Of a DNA stretch of 64,000 nt, positions 53,785-63,452 are shown one piece after another; positions within the stretch are counted from its first letter, which is position 1, and the number at the start of each line of letters is the position of its first letter. The position numbers and the translations under genes were made by a program. Source of the stretch: Verrucomicrobiales bacterium (GTDB lineage Bacteria > Verrucomicrobiota > Verrucomicrobiia > Limisphaerales > J093); NCBI GenBank assembly GCA_015075445.1, contig JABTUJ010000002.1, positions 124,001-188,000 of the forward strand, in the 5' to 3' direction. The notes below the pieces were generated by a model, which worked only from the letters and a program-made list of their open reading frames with translations, searched no databases and had not been told where the DNA came from.

Positions 53785-54865
53785 CCAAACCGACTTCGCG
53801 GCGCACCTCCCGCACACCCGCGACGAGATTCACCAGCTTCTGGCGGGCCGCCCAGCGGGCGGTCTGGCTCAGACCGCAATCCGGCGCCAGCACCAGCCGG
53901 TCCGCCGGGGCAAACTCAAGACAACGCTTCACGCGTCGCGCAATGTCGTCCGGGGTTTCGACGTAGTAGCTCTTGACGTCCACCACGCCCACCGCCACGT
54001 CGCGACGCTCCGCGATCGGCCGGATGAGCTCGAGTTCGGCAAACTCGCGGCTGGCCATTTCGACGTGCATCTCGTCACAGGCGAAATCGAGAAACGCCGG
54101 AAAGAGCGGGGCGAGCTGGCGCGGACCGACCGCCCGGGCCTTGTAGTTCCCAAAGCACAGGTGGGTGCAGACCCGGGTCCGGCCGCGCACCGTCTCCACC
54201 GTGCGGTTGAAGAGGCTGACGAGGCGGCGCGGGTTCTCGCGATGCGCGTAACAGCTCATGCTGGGTTCGTCCACGCTGATCTCCTGGCAACCGGCGGCAA
54301 CGAGTGCCTCGAGTTCCCGGCGGACGATGGGGAGCAAGGCCTCAGCGAGCGCCCACCGATCCGGGTAATCGAGGGCCGGGTTGGGGAGCAGGCGGCCGGC
54401 GAGCGTGTAGGGGCCAGGCACACTGGCTTTCAGCGTCGGGCCGACCAAGGGCGAGGGGTTGCCCGGCGGGCGCGGGCCCAGACGCGCGTTGGCCAACCGT
54501 TCCAGGCGCTGGTACTCGGCGACCGCGCCGAGGCCGTGGGGTGCCTGCAAGGGGCCGACGATGTGGTGTTTGCCGCGCTGATCGTGAGCGGGCGGGCCCC
54601 AGCGCCGGGAAGGCGCCGTCTCGAGGTCAATGCCTTCGAGGTGGCCGTAGAAGGAGAGGTTGAAGTCGAGCCGGGTTTGCTCGCCGTCGGTGACCACGTC
54701 CAGGCCGGCGGCCAGTTGGTCCTGCACGGCGCACGTCACGGCGTCGTCCTGCAGTTCGGCCCGGTCATCGGGACCGAAGCGGTCGAGGTGTTGGGTGGCG
54801 AATTCCAGCCAGCCCGGGAAGGGGTAGCTGCCGATGACCGAGGTGCGGAGCGGACAGGTTTGCAT
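53777..54865 (-). CDS. MetE C-terminal-domain-like methyltransferase
   Basis: 362 residues matching the catalytic C-terminal half of cobalamin-independent methionine synthase: TSVIGSYPFPGWLEFA, DVVTDGEQTRLDFN, KASVPGPYTLAG, ISVDEPSMSCYA, then THLCFGNY (zinc His and Cys) and LAPDCGLSQ (zinc Cys). The N-terminal MetE half that binds folate is absent, so the methyl donor may differ from folylpolyglutamate; such core-MetE proteins exist widely. The start at the ATG at 54863-54865 lies 4 nt after the SIS gene stop. The frame's upstream extension is antisense-type sequence. Confidence 0.85.
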   Translation of the reverse strand: MQTCPLRTSVIGSYPFPGWLEFATQHLDRFGPDDRAELQDDAVTCAVQDQLAAGLDVVTDGEQTRLDFNLSFYGHLEGIDLETAPSRRWGPPAHDQRGKHHIVGPLQAPHGLGAVAEYQRLERLANARLGPRPPGNPSPLVGPTLKASVPGPYTLAGRLLPNPALDYPDRWALAEALLPIVRRELEALVAAGCQEISVDEPSMSCYAHRENPRRLVSLFNRTVETVRGRTRVCTHLCFGNYKARAVGPRQLAPLFPAFLDFACDEMHVEMASREFAELELIRPIAERRDVAVGVVDVKSYYVETPDDIARRVKRCLEFAPADRLVLAPDCGLSQTARWAARQKLVNLVAGVREVRREVGLVG

Positions 54866-54869
54866 GGGG

Positions 54870-55664
54870 TCAGGAGGCGGCCGGGAGGCCGAGGTGCTGA
54901 TAGAGGGCGGCGAGGCGGCGGGCGTGCTCGTCGTAGGCGGCTTCGAAGATCGCGGTGGCTCGCTGGGGGCCGACGACGGCAGCCGCGGAGAGGACGAGCG
55001 GCGGTCGGCCGGCGGCGGTGAGGCGGGCGGCGACTTCGGACTTGATCGCATTGATCAGCAGGCAACCGCCGACGGTCGAGCCAGGGGCTACGGGGGTGTC
55101 GAGTCCCGGCAAGCGCACCATGGCGTCGCCCACGGGGGCGCCGGTGTCGAGGACGAGATCCGCGAAGTCGGTGAGCTTGCGGCCATCGGCGCGCTGGCTG
55201 CGGCTGGCGGCGGAGTGTTGCTGGCTGACGATGGCCACGGTCTTGAGGCCGCGCCGCTGGAAGCCTTCGGCCATCTCGATGGGCACGATGTTCGCGCCGC
55301 TGGAGGACACGACCAGGGCGCTGTCCTGTGGCGAGAGGTCGAAGTTGCGCAGGATGCGGTCGGCCAGTCCGCTGACGTTCTCGAGGAACATGGCCTGGCG
55401 TTGTCCGTTGGGGCCGACCACGGGGTTGTGGAAGCTCAAAGACAGTTCGACGATGGGGTTGAAGCCGGGGAAGGACCCGTAGCGGGGCCACATCTCCTCG
55501 ACCATGATGCGGCTGTGGCCGGAACCGAAGAGATGCACCATCCGGCCGGCGAGGATGGTGGCGGCGAACCAGTCGGCCGCCTGGAGGATGGCGGGCATCT
55601 GGGCCTCGACCCGGTCGAGGAGCATCCGGCACTGCCCGAGGTAGTCGCGCGCGGGTTGCGTCAC
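54870..55664 (-). CDS. SIS-domain sugar isomerase-like protein (UPF0309 type)
   Basis: 264 residues, GTG start. A SIS (phosphosugar-binding) domain with MVHLFGSGHSRIMVEEMWPR, ALVVSSSGANIVPIEMAEGF and the closing GGCLLINAIKSEVAARL is typical of UPF0309/AgaS-like proteins. It binds a phosphosugar, perhaps as an isomerase or deaminase-like enzyme. It is followed after 4 nt by the MetE-like gene and is divergent from the glycosyltransferase. Confidence 0.8.
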   Translation of the reverse strand: MTQPARDYLGQCRMLLDRVEAQMPAILQAADWFAATILAGRMVHLFGSGHSRIMVEEMWPRYGSFPGFNPIVELSLSFHNPVVGPNGQRQAMFLENVSGLADRILRNFDLSPQDSALVVSSSGANIVPIEMAEGFQRRGLKTVAIVSQQHSAASRSQRADGRKLTDFADLVLDTGAPVGDAMVRLPGLDTPVAPGSTVGGCLLINAIKSEVAARLTAAGRPPLVLSAAAVVGPQRATAIFEAAYDEHARRLAALYQHLGLPAAS

Positions 55665-55734
55665 GCCGGCGACCCTACCGCTCGCCCGGGTTGCAGGGAA
55701 GACCGCGTTGCGTCAGCCTGATCGCGAGTCGAGC

Positions 55735-56841
55735 ATGGCGAGGCTATTCCTGAGCATGTCGGGCGAAGGGCGGGGACACGCCACGCGGGCGCGGGCCCTG
55801 GTGCAGGCGCTCGAGGCTGGGCATCAATTGACGCTGTTCGCGTCGGGGGATGCCTACGCTTTTCTGGAGCCCCTGTATGCCGGGTCGCGGGTGCGGGTCG
55901 AGCGTCTACCGGGGCTGCGGTTCGCGTACGACGCGCGGCACCGGTTGCGTTACCTGGGCACGCTGCGGCTTGTGGCCAGCTATCTGAAGGCGCTGCCCGC
56001 CACCGTGAACCGGCTGTCGGAGATGGCACGACGGGAGAGGCCGGACCTGGTGATCACGGATTTCGAGCCGGCGCTGCCGCGTGCGGCGCGGCGCTGTGGC
56101 GTGCCGTTTCTGAGCCTGGACCACCAGCACTTTCTCTGTGCGTACGATCTCCGGGTGCTGCCGTGGCGGCTGCGTTTCCACGCGGGTTACATGCGCTGGA
56201 TTGTGGGCGCCTACTACTCCGGCCAGGCGGAAACGGTCGTGTCTTCGTTCTACTTTCCCCCGCTGCGCCGGGGGTGTCGGCGGGTGACGCAGATCGGGGT
56301 GTTGCTGCGACCGGAAGTGGCGGCTGCCACGCCGCGCCCGGGCGAACATCTCGTATCGTACGGGCGCCGGTCGATGACGGAACGGGTGCTCGAGGTCCTC
56401 GCCAGCTCGGGTCGGGACGTCCGGGTGTACGGTTGTGGCACGCGGCCACCCCGCGGGAGGCTGACGTTCTGCGCGGTGAGCGAGGCGGGCTTTGTGGAGG
56501 ATCTGGCTGGCTGTTGCGCGCTGGTGAGCACGGCGGGCAATCAGCTCGTGGGGGAGGCGCTTTGCCTGGGCAAACCGGTGCTGGCTCTGCCCGAGCCGAA
56601 CAACTTCGAGCAGGCGATCAACGCCCATTTCCTGCAGGCCAGCGGGGCAGGCGAGGCGGTGCCGATGTCCAGCTTCAGCTTGGTTGACCTGCGGCGGTTT
56701 CTGGGCCGGTTGGAGGAGCGTCGGCGCTGCTTGGACCATTCGCGGCTGAACGGGCTGCCGGCGGCGCTGGAAGTCATCCGCCGCCATTTGCCGCGCCCGC
56801 CTGCGGGAGCCACCCTGGACGAGGACCTTCGGGTGGCCTGA
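55735..56841 (+). CDS. MurG-like GT-B glycosyltransferase family protein
   Basis: 368 residues. The N terminus LFLSMSGEGRGHATRARALVQAL has the Gly-rich loop and His of GT-B enzymes acting on lipid or UDP-sugar substrates. LVITDFEP, CCALVSTAGNQLVGEAL and KPVLALPEPNNFEQAINAHFL are the nucleotide-sugar binding block of MurG/UDP-glucuronosyltransferase-like proteins. The donor and acceptor are unknown. It stands alone, convergent with sufS. The ATG at 55735 is chosen because the fold starts there. Confidence 0.8.
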   Translation: MARLFLSMSGEGRGHATRARALVQALEAGHQLTLFASGDAYAFLEPLYAGSRVRVERLPGLRFAYDARHRLRYLGTLRLVASYLKALPATVNRLSEMARRERPDLVITDFEPALPRAARRCGVPFLSLDHQHFLCAYDLRVLPWRLRFHAGYMRWIVGAYYSGQAETVVSSFYFPPLRRGCRRVTQIGVLLRPEVAAATPRPGEHLVSYGRRSMTERVLEVLASSGRDVRVYGCGTRPPRGRLTFCAVSEAGFVEDLAGCCALVSTAGNQLVGEALCLGKPVLALPEPNNFEQAINAHFLQASGAGEAVPMSSFSLVDLRRFLGRLEERRRCLDHSRLNGLPAALEVIRRHLPRPPAGATLDEDLRVA

Positions 56842-56899
56842 GAACCAGTCTTGGCCTGCCCCAGACGTCGTCAGCTTAGGGTGCCGGTTTCGGTTCAGC

Positions 56900-58158
56900 C
56901 TACCCGAAAACCGCTGCACCTCGCGCATCACGTCGAGGAACCGGTCCACTTCCGCGCGCGTGTTGTAGAAGTAGAAGCTGGCCCGGGCCGTCGAACTGAC
57001 GCCCAGCTTCTTCATCAGCGGTTGATTGCAGTGATGACCGCCTCGCAGCGCCACGCCAAACTGGTCCGCCACCGTCACCAGGTCATGCGCATGAACGTCC
57101 GCGAGCAGGAAGCTCACCAGCCCGGCCCGCCCCACGCGCGGTCCGAACAGACGGATGCCCTTGAGTGCCCGTAATCGCTCGTACGCGTAAGCGCCCAGCG
57201 CTTGATCGTGCGCGAAGATGCGGTCCCGCCCCAGGGCATCGAGGTAATCCATCGCCGCCGCCAGCCCGATCGCGCCCGCGATGTCCGGCGTGCCTGCCTC
57301 GAACTTGTGCGGCACCGTGTTCCAGGTGCTCGCGTGGTAATCGACGCTCGCGATCATGTCGCCTCCGCCCTGCCAGGGAGGCAGCGCCTCGAGCAACTCG
57401 TGCCGGCCATACAACGCGCCAATGCCGGTGGGCCCGCAGATCTTGTGGCCGGAAAAGACCAGGAAATCGCAGCCCAACGCCTGCACATCCAGCGGGAGGT
57501 GCCCGGCGCTCTGGGCGGCATCCACCAGCGAGACGGCCCCCACCTCGCGCGCGCGCTGACACAGCTCGGCCGCCGGGTTGACGGTGCCCAGCGTGTTCGA
57601 AATGTGGGTGAAGGCGAACAGCTTGACCCCGGGCACGAGCTCCGCCTCCAGATGGCTCAGGTCCAGCAAGCCCTCGTCGCCGGTCACCGGCAAAAACCTC
57701 AGCTCCGCTCCCGTCCGCTGGGCGAGCAACTGCCAGGGCACCAGGTTGCTGTGGTGCTCCATCTCGGTGAGCAGAATCCGGTCCCCGCGGCGGAGGTGAG
57801 CCCCACCCCAGGTCTGCGCCACCAGATTGATCGCCTCCGTAGTGCCCCGGGTCCAGACGATCTCCTCCGGGCGTTGCGCGTTCAGAAAGCGCGCCACGCG
57901 GGCGCGCGCCCCTTCGTAACCGGCGGTGGCCCGGTTGCTGAGCTCGTGGATTCCCCGATGCACATTCGCGTTGTCCCGCCGGTAATAGCAGTCCAGGGCG
58001 TCGAGCACCGCCCGGGGTTTCTGGCTGGTGGCCGCGTTGTCGAAGTACACGAGCGGATGTCCATGCACCCGCTGGTCCAGGATCGGAAAGTCCGCGCGGC
58101 ACTGCTCAAACCGGGTGTCGTCAGCGCGGCGGGCAGGAGGGGCAAGTTCGGTGAGCAT
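56900..58158 (-). CDS. sufS: Cysteine desulfurase SufS, single frameshift at its last codons
   Basis: SufS takes sulfur from cysteine for Fe-S clusters. Visible are DNAATSQKP, HRGIHELSNRATAGYEGAR, the PLP lysine in FSGHKICGPTG and the catalytic Cys in LRGGHHCNQPLM. As sequenced the frame misses its stop and runs antisense through the neighbouring glycosyltransferase gene to 55906. Adding one T to the four-T run (56907-56910) gives an ending QRFFG-stop at 56900-56902, the normal length (419 aa). This is almost certainly a homopolymer error. It is the last gene of the suf operon, 6 nt after sufT. Confidence 0.88.
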
Positions 58159-58164
58159 GGGTGG

Positions 58165-58719
58165 CTACAGCAGACCCAGTTCCAGCTTGGCCGCGTCGGT
58201 CATCATGGCCTGGTTCCAGGGTGGGTCCCAGACCAGCTCGACGTTCACCTCCTCGACGCGCTCGAGGCCCAGCACCTTGCTCTGGGCATCCTGCTGAATG
58301 ACAGGGCCCATGCCGCAGCCCGGCGCCGTGAGGGTCATTTTGACATCCACCCGGTAGGTCCCGGCGCCGGGCACCGGCGCGACCGCGCAATCGTACACCA
58401 GGCCCAGGTCCACGATGTTGACCGGGATCTCCGGGTCATAGCAGGTCTTGAGGACCTCCCACACGGCCTGTTCGACCTCCTCCCGCGTCTGGGGTTTGCC
58501 GCTCGCCACCGGCGTCGCGGACGCGGTCTCAATGCCAAGGGCGTCGGCCTGCGATCCTTCCACCCGGAACATGTTGCCGTTGACGACCACGGTGTAGGTC
58601 CCCCCGAGCGCCTGGGTGATGTAGGCCGTCTCTCCGGCCAGCAGGGTCACCTTCGTGCCCACCGGCACCACCGTGGCCTCGACGTCCCGTTGGAGAATGA
58701 CTTTGTCCGGAGGATTCAT
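58165..58719 (-). CDS. sufT: Fe-S cluster assembly protein SufT
   Basis: 184 residues. An N-terminal extension (VILQRDVEATVVPVGTKVTLLAGETAYITQALGG, about 1-60) is typical of SufT. It is followed by a MIP18/DUF59 domain: VWEVLKTCYDPEIPVNIVDLGLVYD, MTLTAPGCGMGPVIQQD and VNVELVWDPPWNQAMM. SufT helps mature Fe-S proteins under high demand. The ATG at 58717-58719 lies 4 nt after sufU. Confidence 0.9.
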   Translation of the reverse strand: MNPPDKVILQRDVEATVVPVGTKVTLLAGETAYITQALGGTYTVVVNGNMFRVEGSQADALGIETASATPVASGKPQTREEVEQAVWEVLKTCYDPEIPVNIVDLGLVYDCAVAPVPGAGTYRVDVKMTLTAPGCGMGPVIQQDAQSKVLGLERVEEVNVELVWDPPWNQAMMTDAAKLELGLL

Positions 58720-58723
58720 AGGT

Positions 58724-59182
58724 TCAATCAGCCGGGGTTTCCGTCGAGACCGGCTGGTTCTGACCCTCGACGGCGGCCAGCGCGGCGTGCCACGCCAGCA
58801 GCGCACACTTCACGCGGGCCGGAAACCGGTGCACGCCCGCGAACACCGCCAGCTTGCCCAGGTCTTCGGCGTCCCCGCCGCCGGTCGTCACCAGCGTATG
58901 CACGCGGTCGAAGAGCGCCCGAACCTCGCTCTGGCGCCGGCCTTTCAGCGCCTCGGTCAATAGCGACGCCGACGCCCGCGAGATCGCGCAGCCGTCCCCC
59001 TGAAAGGCGATGTCCCGAATCACGTCGCCCTCGGTCTGGAGGAACAACGTGAGCTGGTCGCCGCACAGCGGGTTGTGGCCCCGGGCCAGACGGTTCGCGT
59101 GCTCGATCCGCCGGAAGTTCCGCGGGCTCCGGCTGTGGTCCAGAATGACTTGCTGGTAGAGATCGTTCAGTTCGTCCGACAT
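58724..59182 (-). CDS. sufU: SufU-type sulfur-transfer/scaffold protein
   Basis: 152 residues. The IscU-like fold has the zinc and sulfur ligands Cys40 and Asp42 (NPLCGDQ), Cys65 (GDGCAISRASAS) and a third Cys in VKCALLAW, and the insert that marks SufU relative to IscU. It accepts sulfur from SufS. The start MSDELNDLYQQVILDH is conserved. It lies between sufD and sufT with gaps of 5 and 4 nt. Confidence 0.9.
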   Translation of the reverse strand: MSDELNDLYQQVILDHSRSPRNFRRIEHANRLARGHNPLCGDQLTLFLQTEGDVIRDIAFQGDGCAISRASASLLTEALKGRRQSEVRALFDRVHTLVTTGGGDAEDLGKLAVFAGVHRFPARVKCALLAWHAALAAVEGQNQPVSTETPAD

Positions 59183-59187
59183 GAGCT

Positions 59188-60573
59188 TCAAGCGTGCGGA
59201 CCCACCTGAATCTGCGTGTCCTGTTCGAGCCGGTCCCAGACCAGACGGTCCAGTTCCTCGCGCAGCGGGGCACACCGCACGCGGTCGATGATCTCCCCGG
59301 CGAACGCGTGAATCAACATCCGCCGCGCCGTCTCAAGCGGCAACCCGCGCGAGCGCAGGTAGAAGATCTGTTCGGGCGGCAACTGCCCGACGGTCGCGCC
59401 GTGCGTGCACTTGACGTCATCGGCGTAGATCTCCAACTGGGGCTTGGTGTTGACGGTCGCGTCGTCCGAGAGCAGCAGGTTCTTGTTGGTCTGCTTGGCA
59501 TCGGTCTTCTGCGCCCCGGGCCGGACCAGGATCCGGCCGTGAAACACGCCGCGCGAGCGCCCCTCGAGAATGCCGTTGAAATACTCGTGGCTGGCCGTGT
59601 GTGGCTGCGCGTGCTCCACCACCATGTAGTGATCGGCCAACTGGTCGCCGTCGGTCAGGTAAAGCCCGTTCAGCACGCACTCCAACCCCTCGCCATTCAG
59701 CGCGGTGTGAATGTTGTGCCGCGACACCCGGCTCCCGAGGGCAAAAGAGTGCAGGTTCACCTGCGAAGCCCGCCCGAGGTCGGCATGCACCGCCGCGAAG
59801 TGATAGGCGGCCCGGGATTCATCCTGGAACTTGAGGTGATCCATCACCACCTGGTCCGCCGCCACCACCTCGGTGACCGCGTTGGTCACGGTTGTCGCCG
59901 TCCCCCGTCCCAGGTAATGCTCCACCACCGTGAACTGGCTGCCCGCTTCCGCCAGGATCAGGTTGCGCACGTGCTGTGCTCGCCCCTCCTCCTCGCCGCT
60001 GGCAACGAACACCAATTGCACCGGATGCTCGATCACCCGCCCGGCCGGCACGTGAATCAACGCTCCGTCAGTGAAATAGGCATCGTTCAGCGCCGTGAAC
60101 GGATTCGCCGATCCGTGCGCGTACCGGGTGAGGTGCCTCTCAAGCAGGCCGGCGTGCGTCCGAAACGCGGCCGCCAAAGACGTGACCACCCCACCGCCCG
60201 ACGCCGTCCCCACCCGCGACAACCCGGGCACGAAGTGGCCATCGAGAAACACGAGGCGGTCGCCCGGCAGCCGCGCGAACGGACGCGCGTCCAGCTCCCC
60301 ATCGGCCAGGCGCTGCGTCGGCGCCGCCAGCGTCGGAGCAAACGGCAAGCCCTTGAGCGGCGCCACGTTCGTGAACCGCCAGTCCTCGTGCGCGAGCGTG
60401 GGCAGGCCCAGCTCCGCAAACCGCGCCAGCCCCGCCTTCCGCAGCGGGAACACCCAGGCTGGCTGCTGGGGAAACAGGGCGCCCGACTCAAGGCGGGCGA
60501 AAGGCTGCACCCAGGGATCGACTTCCGTCGCCGGTTCCACCGGCCGGACCGTGGCAGGAGCAACAGCACTCAT
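59188..60573 (-). CDS. sufD: Fe-S cluster assembly protein SufD
   Basis: 461 residues of the SufBD family: GLPTLAHEDWRFTNVAPLK near the N terminus and the beta-helix core ending in DVKCTHGATVGQLPPEQIFYLRSRGLPLETARRMLIHAFAGEI. It partners SufB and SufC in the cluster-assembling complex. The ATG at 60571-60573 has GGAG about 10 nt upstream; an in-frame GTG three codons earlier is possible. It lies 14 nt after sufC. Confidence 0.92.
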   Translation of the reverse strand: MSAVAPATVRPVEPATEVDPWVQPFARLESGALFPQQPAWVFPLRKAGLARFAELGLPTLAHEDWRFTNVAPLKGLPFAPTLAAPTQRLADGELDARPFARLPGDRLVFLDGHFVPGLSRVGTASGGGVVTSLAAAFRTHAGLLERHLTRYAHGSANPFTALNDAYFTDGALIHVPAGRVIEHPVQLVFVASGEEEGRAQHVRNLILAEAGSQFTVVEHYLGRGTATTVTNAVTEVVAADQVVMDHLKFQDESRAAYHFAAVHADLGRASQVNLHSFALGSRVSRHNIHTALNGEGLECVLNGLYLTDGDQLADHYMVVEHAQPHTASHEYFNGILEGRSRGVFHGRILVRPGAQKTDAKQTNKNLLLSDDATVNTKPQLEIYADDVKCTHGATVGQLPPEQIFYLRSRGLPLETARRMLIHAFAGEIIDRVRCAPLREELDRLVWDRLEQDTQIQVGPHA

Positions 60574-60587
60574 GGCAAGCACTCCGT

Positions 60588-61361
60588 TCAGGCCGCCAGT
60601 TGCAGCTCGCGGCTGATCCAGTCGTAGCCGCGTTCCTCCAGCTCGAGCGCCAGCTCTTTGCCGCCCGACCGCACGATCCGTCCCTCCATGAGGACGTGCA
60701 CGTAGTCGGGCACGATATGGTTGAGCAGCCGCTGGTAATGCGTGATCACAAGCTGGGCCTTACCCGGGGCCTTGAGCTTGTTCACGCCCTCGGAAACCAC
60801 CCGCAAGGCATCGATATCCAGCCCCGAATCCGTCTCGTCCAGCACGGCCAGCGTCGGATCCAGCACCGCCATCTGGAAGATCTCATTCCGCTTCTTCTCG
60901 CCGCCGGAGAACCCAACGTTCACCGCCCGCTTGAGCAGGTCCTCGTTCAGGTCCAGCAGCTTGATCTTCTCCTTCACGAGCTTGAGGAACTCGATGGCGT
61001 CAAGCTCCGGCAGACCCCGATGCTTCCGCTGCTCATTCAGCGCCGATTTCAGGAAGTAGGTGCTGTTGACGCCCGGGATCTCGACCGGGTACTGGAACGC
61101 CAGGAACAGGCCGGCCCGGGCCCGCTCCTCCGGATCCAGTTCGAGCAGGTCTTGACCCAGGTACCGCGCTTCGCCGGCGGTGATGTCGTAGCCTTCGCGC
61201 CCGGCCAGGACCGCGGCCAGCGTGCTCTTCCCGCTGCCGTTCGGCCCCATGACGGCGTGCACTTCGCCCGGGCCGATGGTCAGACTGATGCCTTTGAGGA
61301 TCGCCTTGCCGGCCACGCCGGCGTGCAGGTTCTTGATGTCCAGGATGGAGGTTGTATTCAT
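60588..61361 (-). CDS. sufC: Fe-S assembly ATPase SufC
   Basis: 257 residues of ABC ATPase: Walker A GPNGSGKST, signature VGFSGGEKKRNEI (SufC-specific), Walker B LAVLDETDSGLDIDAL and switch His in LVITHYQRLL. It powers the SufBC2D scaffold. It lies 57 nt after sufB. The ATG is at 61359-61361. Confidence 0.95.
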   Translation of the reverse strand: MNTTSILDIKNLHAGVAGKAILKGISLTIGPGEVHAVMGPNGSGKSTLAAVLAGREGYDITAGEARYLGQDLLELDPEERARAGLFLAFQYPVEIPGVNSTYFLKSALNEQRKHRGLPELDAIEFLKLVKEKIKLLDLNEDLLKRAVNVGFSGGEKKRNEIFQMAVLDPTLAVLDETDSGLDIDALRVVSEGVNKLKAPGKAQLVITHYQRLLNHIVPDYVHVLMEGRIVRSGGKELALELEERGYDWISRELQLAA

Positions 61362-61418
61362 GGGTAAGTCAAATCGTTCACGTCCGTTCCGGTGTTGGCA
61401 GCGGAGGAGGTCGAAGCC

Positions 61419-62864
<1,446 letters not shown>

Positions 62865-62888
62865 AGGTGCGATATCAGGGGAGAGGGG

Positions 62889-63335
62889 TTAACGCTTCTT
62901 CGTGGCGCAGGCGGGGCAGAGGCCGTTGAAGGCGATCTCGTAGCCCCGCATCCGGAAGCCGGGCGGCAGACGCATCTCGGGGTGCCCCTCCTCGGGGTCC
63001 GTCGTGATGTCGTAGGTGCCGCCGCACTCGTCGCAATAGAAATGGTGGTGCTCGCTCATGTTCGAGCAGTAGCGGGTGGCGCCGCGATCGTGGTGGACCT
63101 GCTTGACGAGCCCACAGCGCACGAGCGTGTCCAGGCAGTTGTAGACCGTGGCCATCGAGATGTCCGGCAACTCCTGCTTGGCGCGGATGAAGACCTCCTC
63201 GGCGCTGGGATGATCGCGCTTCTGGAGGAGCACACGGTACACCTGGCGGCGCTGCGTGGTGGGACGCAGGCCGCTGCGGGCGAGCCGCTCGTCGAGGCCC
63301 GGCGGCAGTGCCGGCTGGTTGACCTGCTTCTTCAT
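62889..63335 (-). CDS. Fur/PerR-family metalloregulator heading the suf operon
   Basis: 148 residues. A winged helix (RPTTQRRQVYRVLLQKRDHPSAEEVF, ISMATVYNCLDTLVRCGLV) and a dimerisation domain with the metal-binding HHHFYCDECGGTYDI and two CxxC pairs (CDEC, CPAC) for structural zinc. Whether it senses iron (Fur) or peroxide (PerR) is not decided by eye. It is the first gene of the suf operon, so it probably controls Fe-S assembly and itself through the palindrome upstream. The ATG at 63333-63335 is chosen. Confidence 0.88.
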   Translation of the reverse strand: MKKQVNQPALPPGLDERLARSGLRPTTQRRQVYRVLLQKRDHPSAEEVFIRAKQELPDISMATVYNCLDTLVRCGLVKQVHHDRGATRYCSNMSEHHHFYCDECGGTYDITTDPEEGHPEMRLPPGFRMRGYEIAFNGLCPACATKKR

Positions 63336-63372
63336 GGCCGCGCAACGTAGCGCGTCCCGGTCGCCTGTCAAT

Positions 63373-63390
63373 ATTTAGACCTATTCTAAT
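63373..63390. promoter_or_regulatory. Fur/PerR-box-like palindrome between divergent genes
   Basis: ATTTAGACCTATTCTAAT contains TTAGA (63375-63379) and TCTAA (63385-63389) separated by five bases, close to the TTAGAAT-N-ATTCTAA type operator of Fur-family repressors. It is the most AT-rich patch in the region and lies 38 nt upstream of the regulator start, so autoregulation is likely. Confidence 0.6.
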
Positions 63391-63452
63391 TTCAAGCCGC
63401 CCCGCTGCAGGGCGGCGTTGCCTGCCCGCCTCCCCCATGGTATCCGACTCCC

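Noticed and set aside
53601..53966. Small protein encoded in repeat family 1 (similar translations at 6502 and 37476)
   Set aside because: The similar translations follow from the DNA repeat itself. They are interrupted at different places, and there is no ribosome-binding site or conserved reading-frame length.
55906..56899. C-terminal extension of SufS as a fused 330-residue domain
   Set aside because: It is antisense to the glycosyltransferase, has no recognisable fold, and disappears if one T is added in a homopolymer where SufS normally ends.
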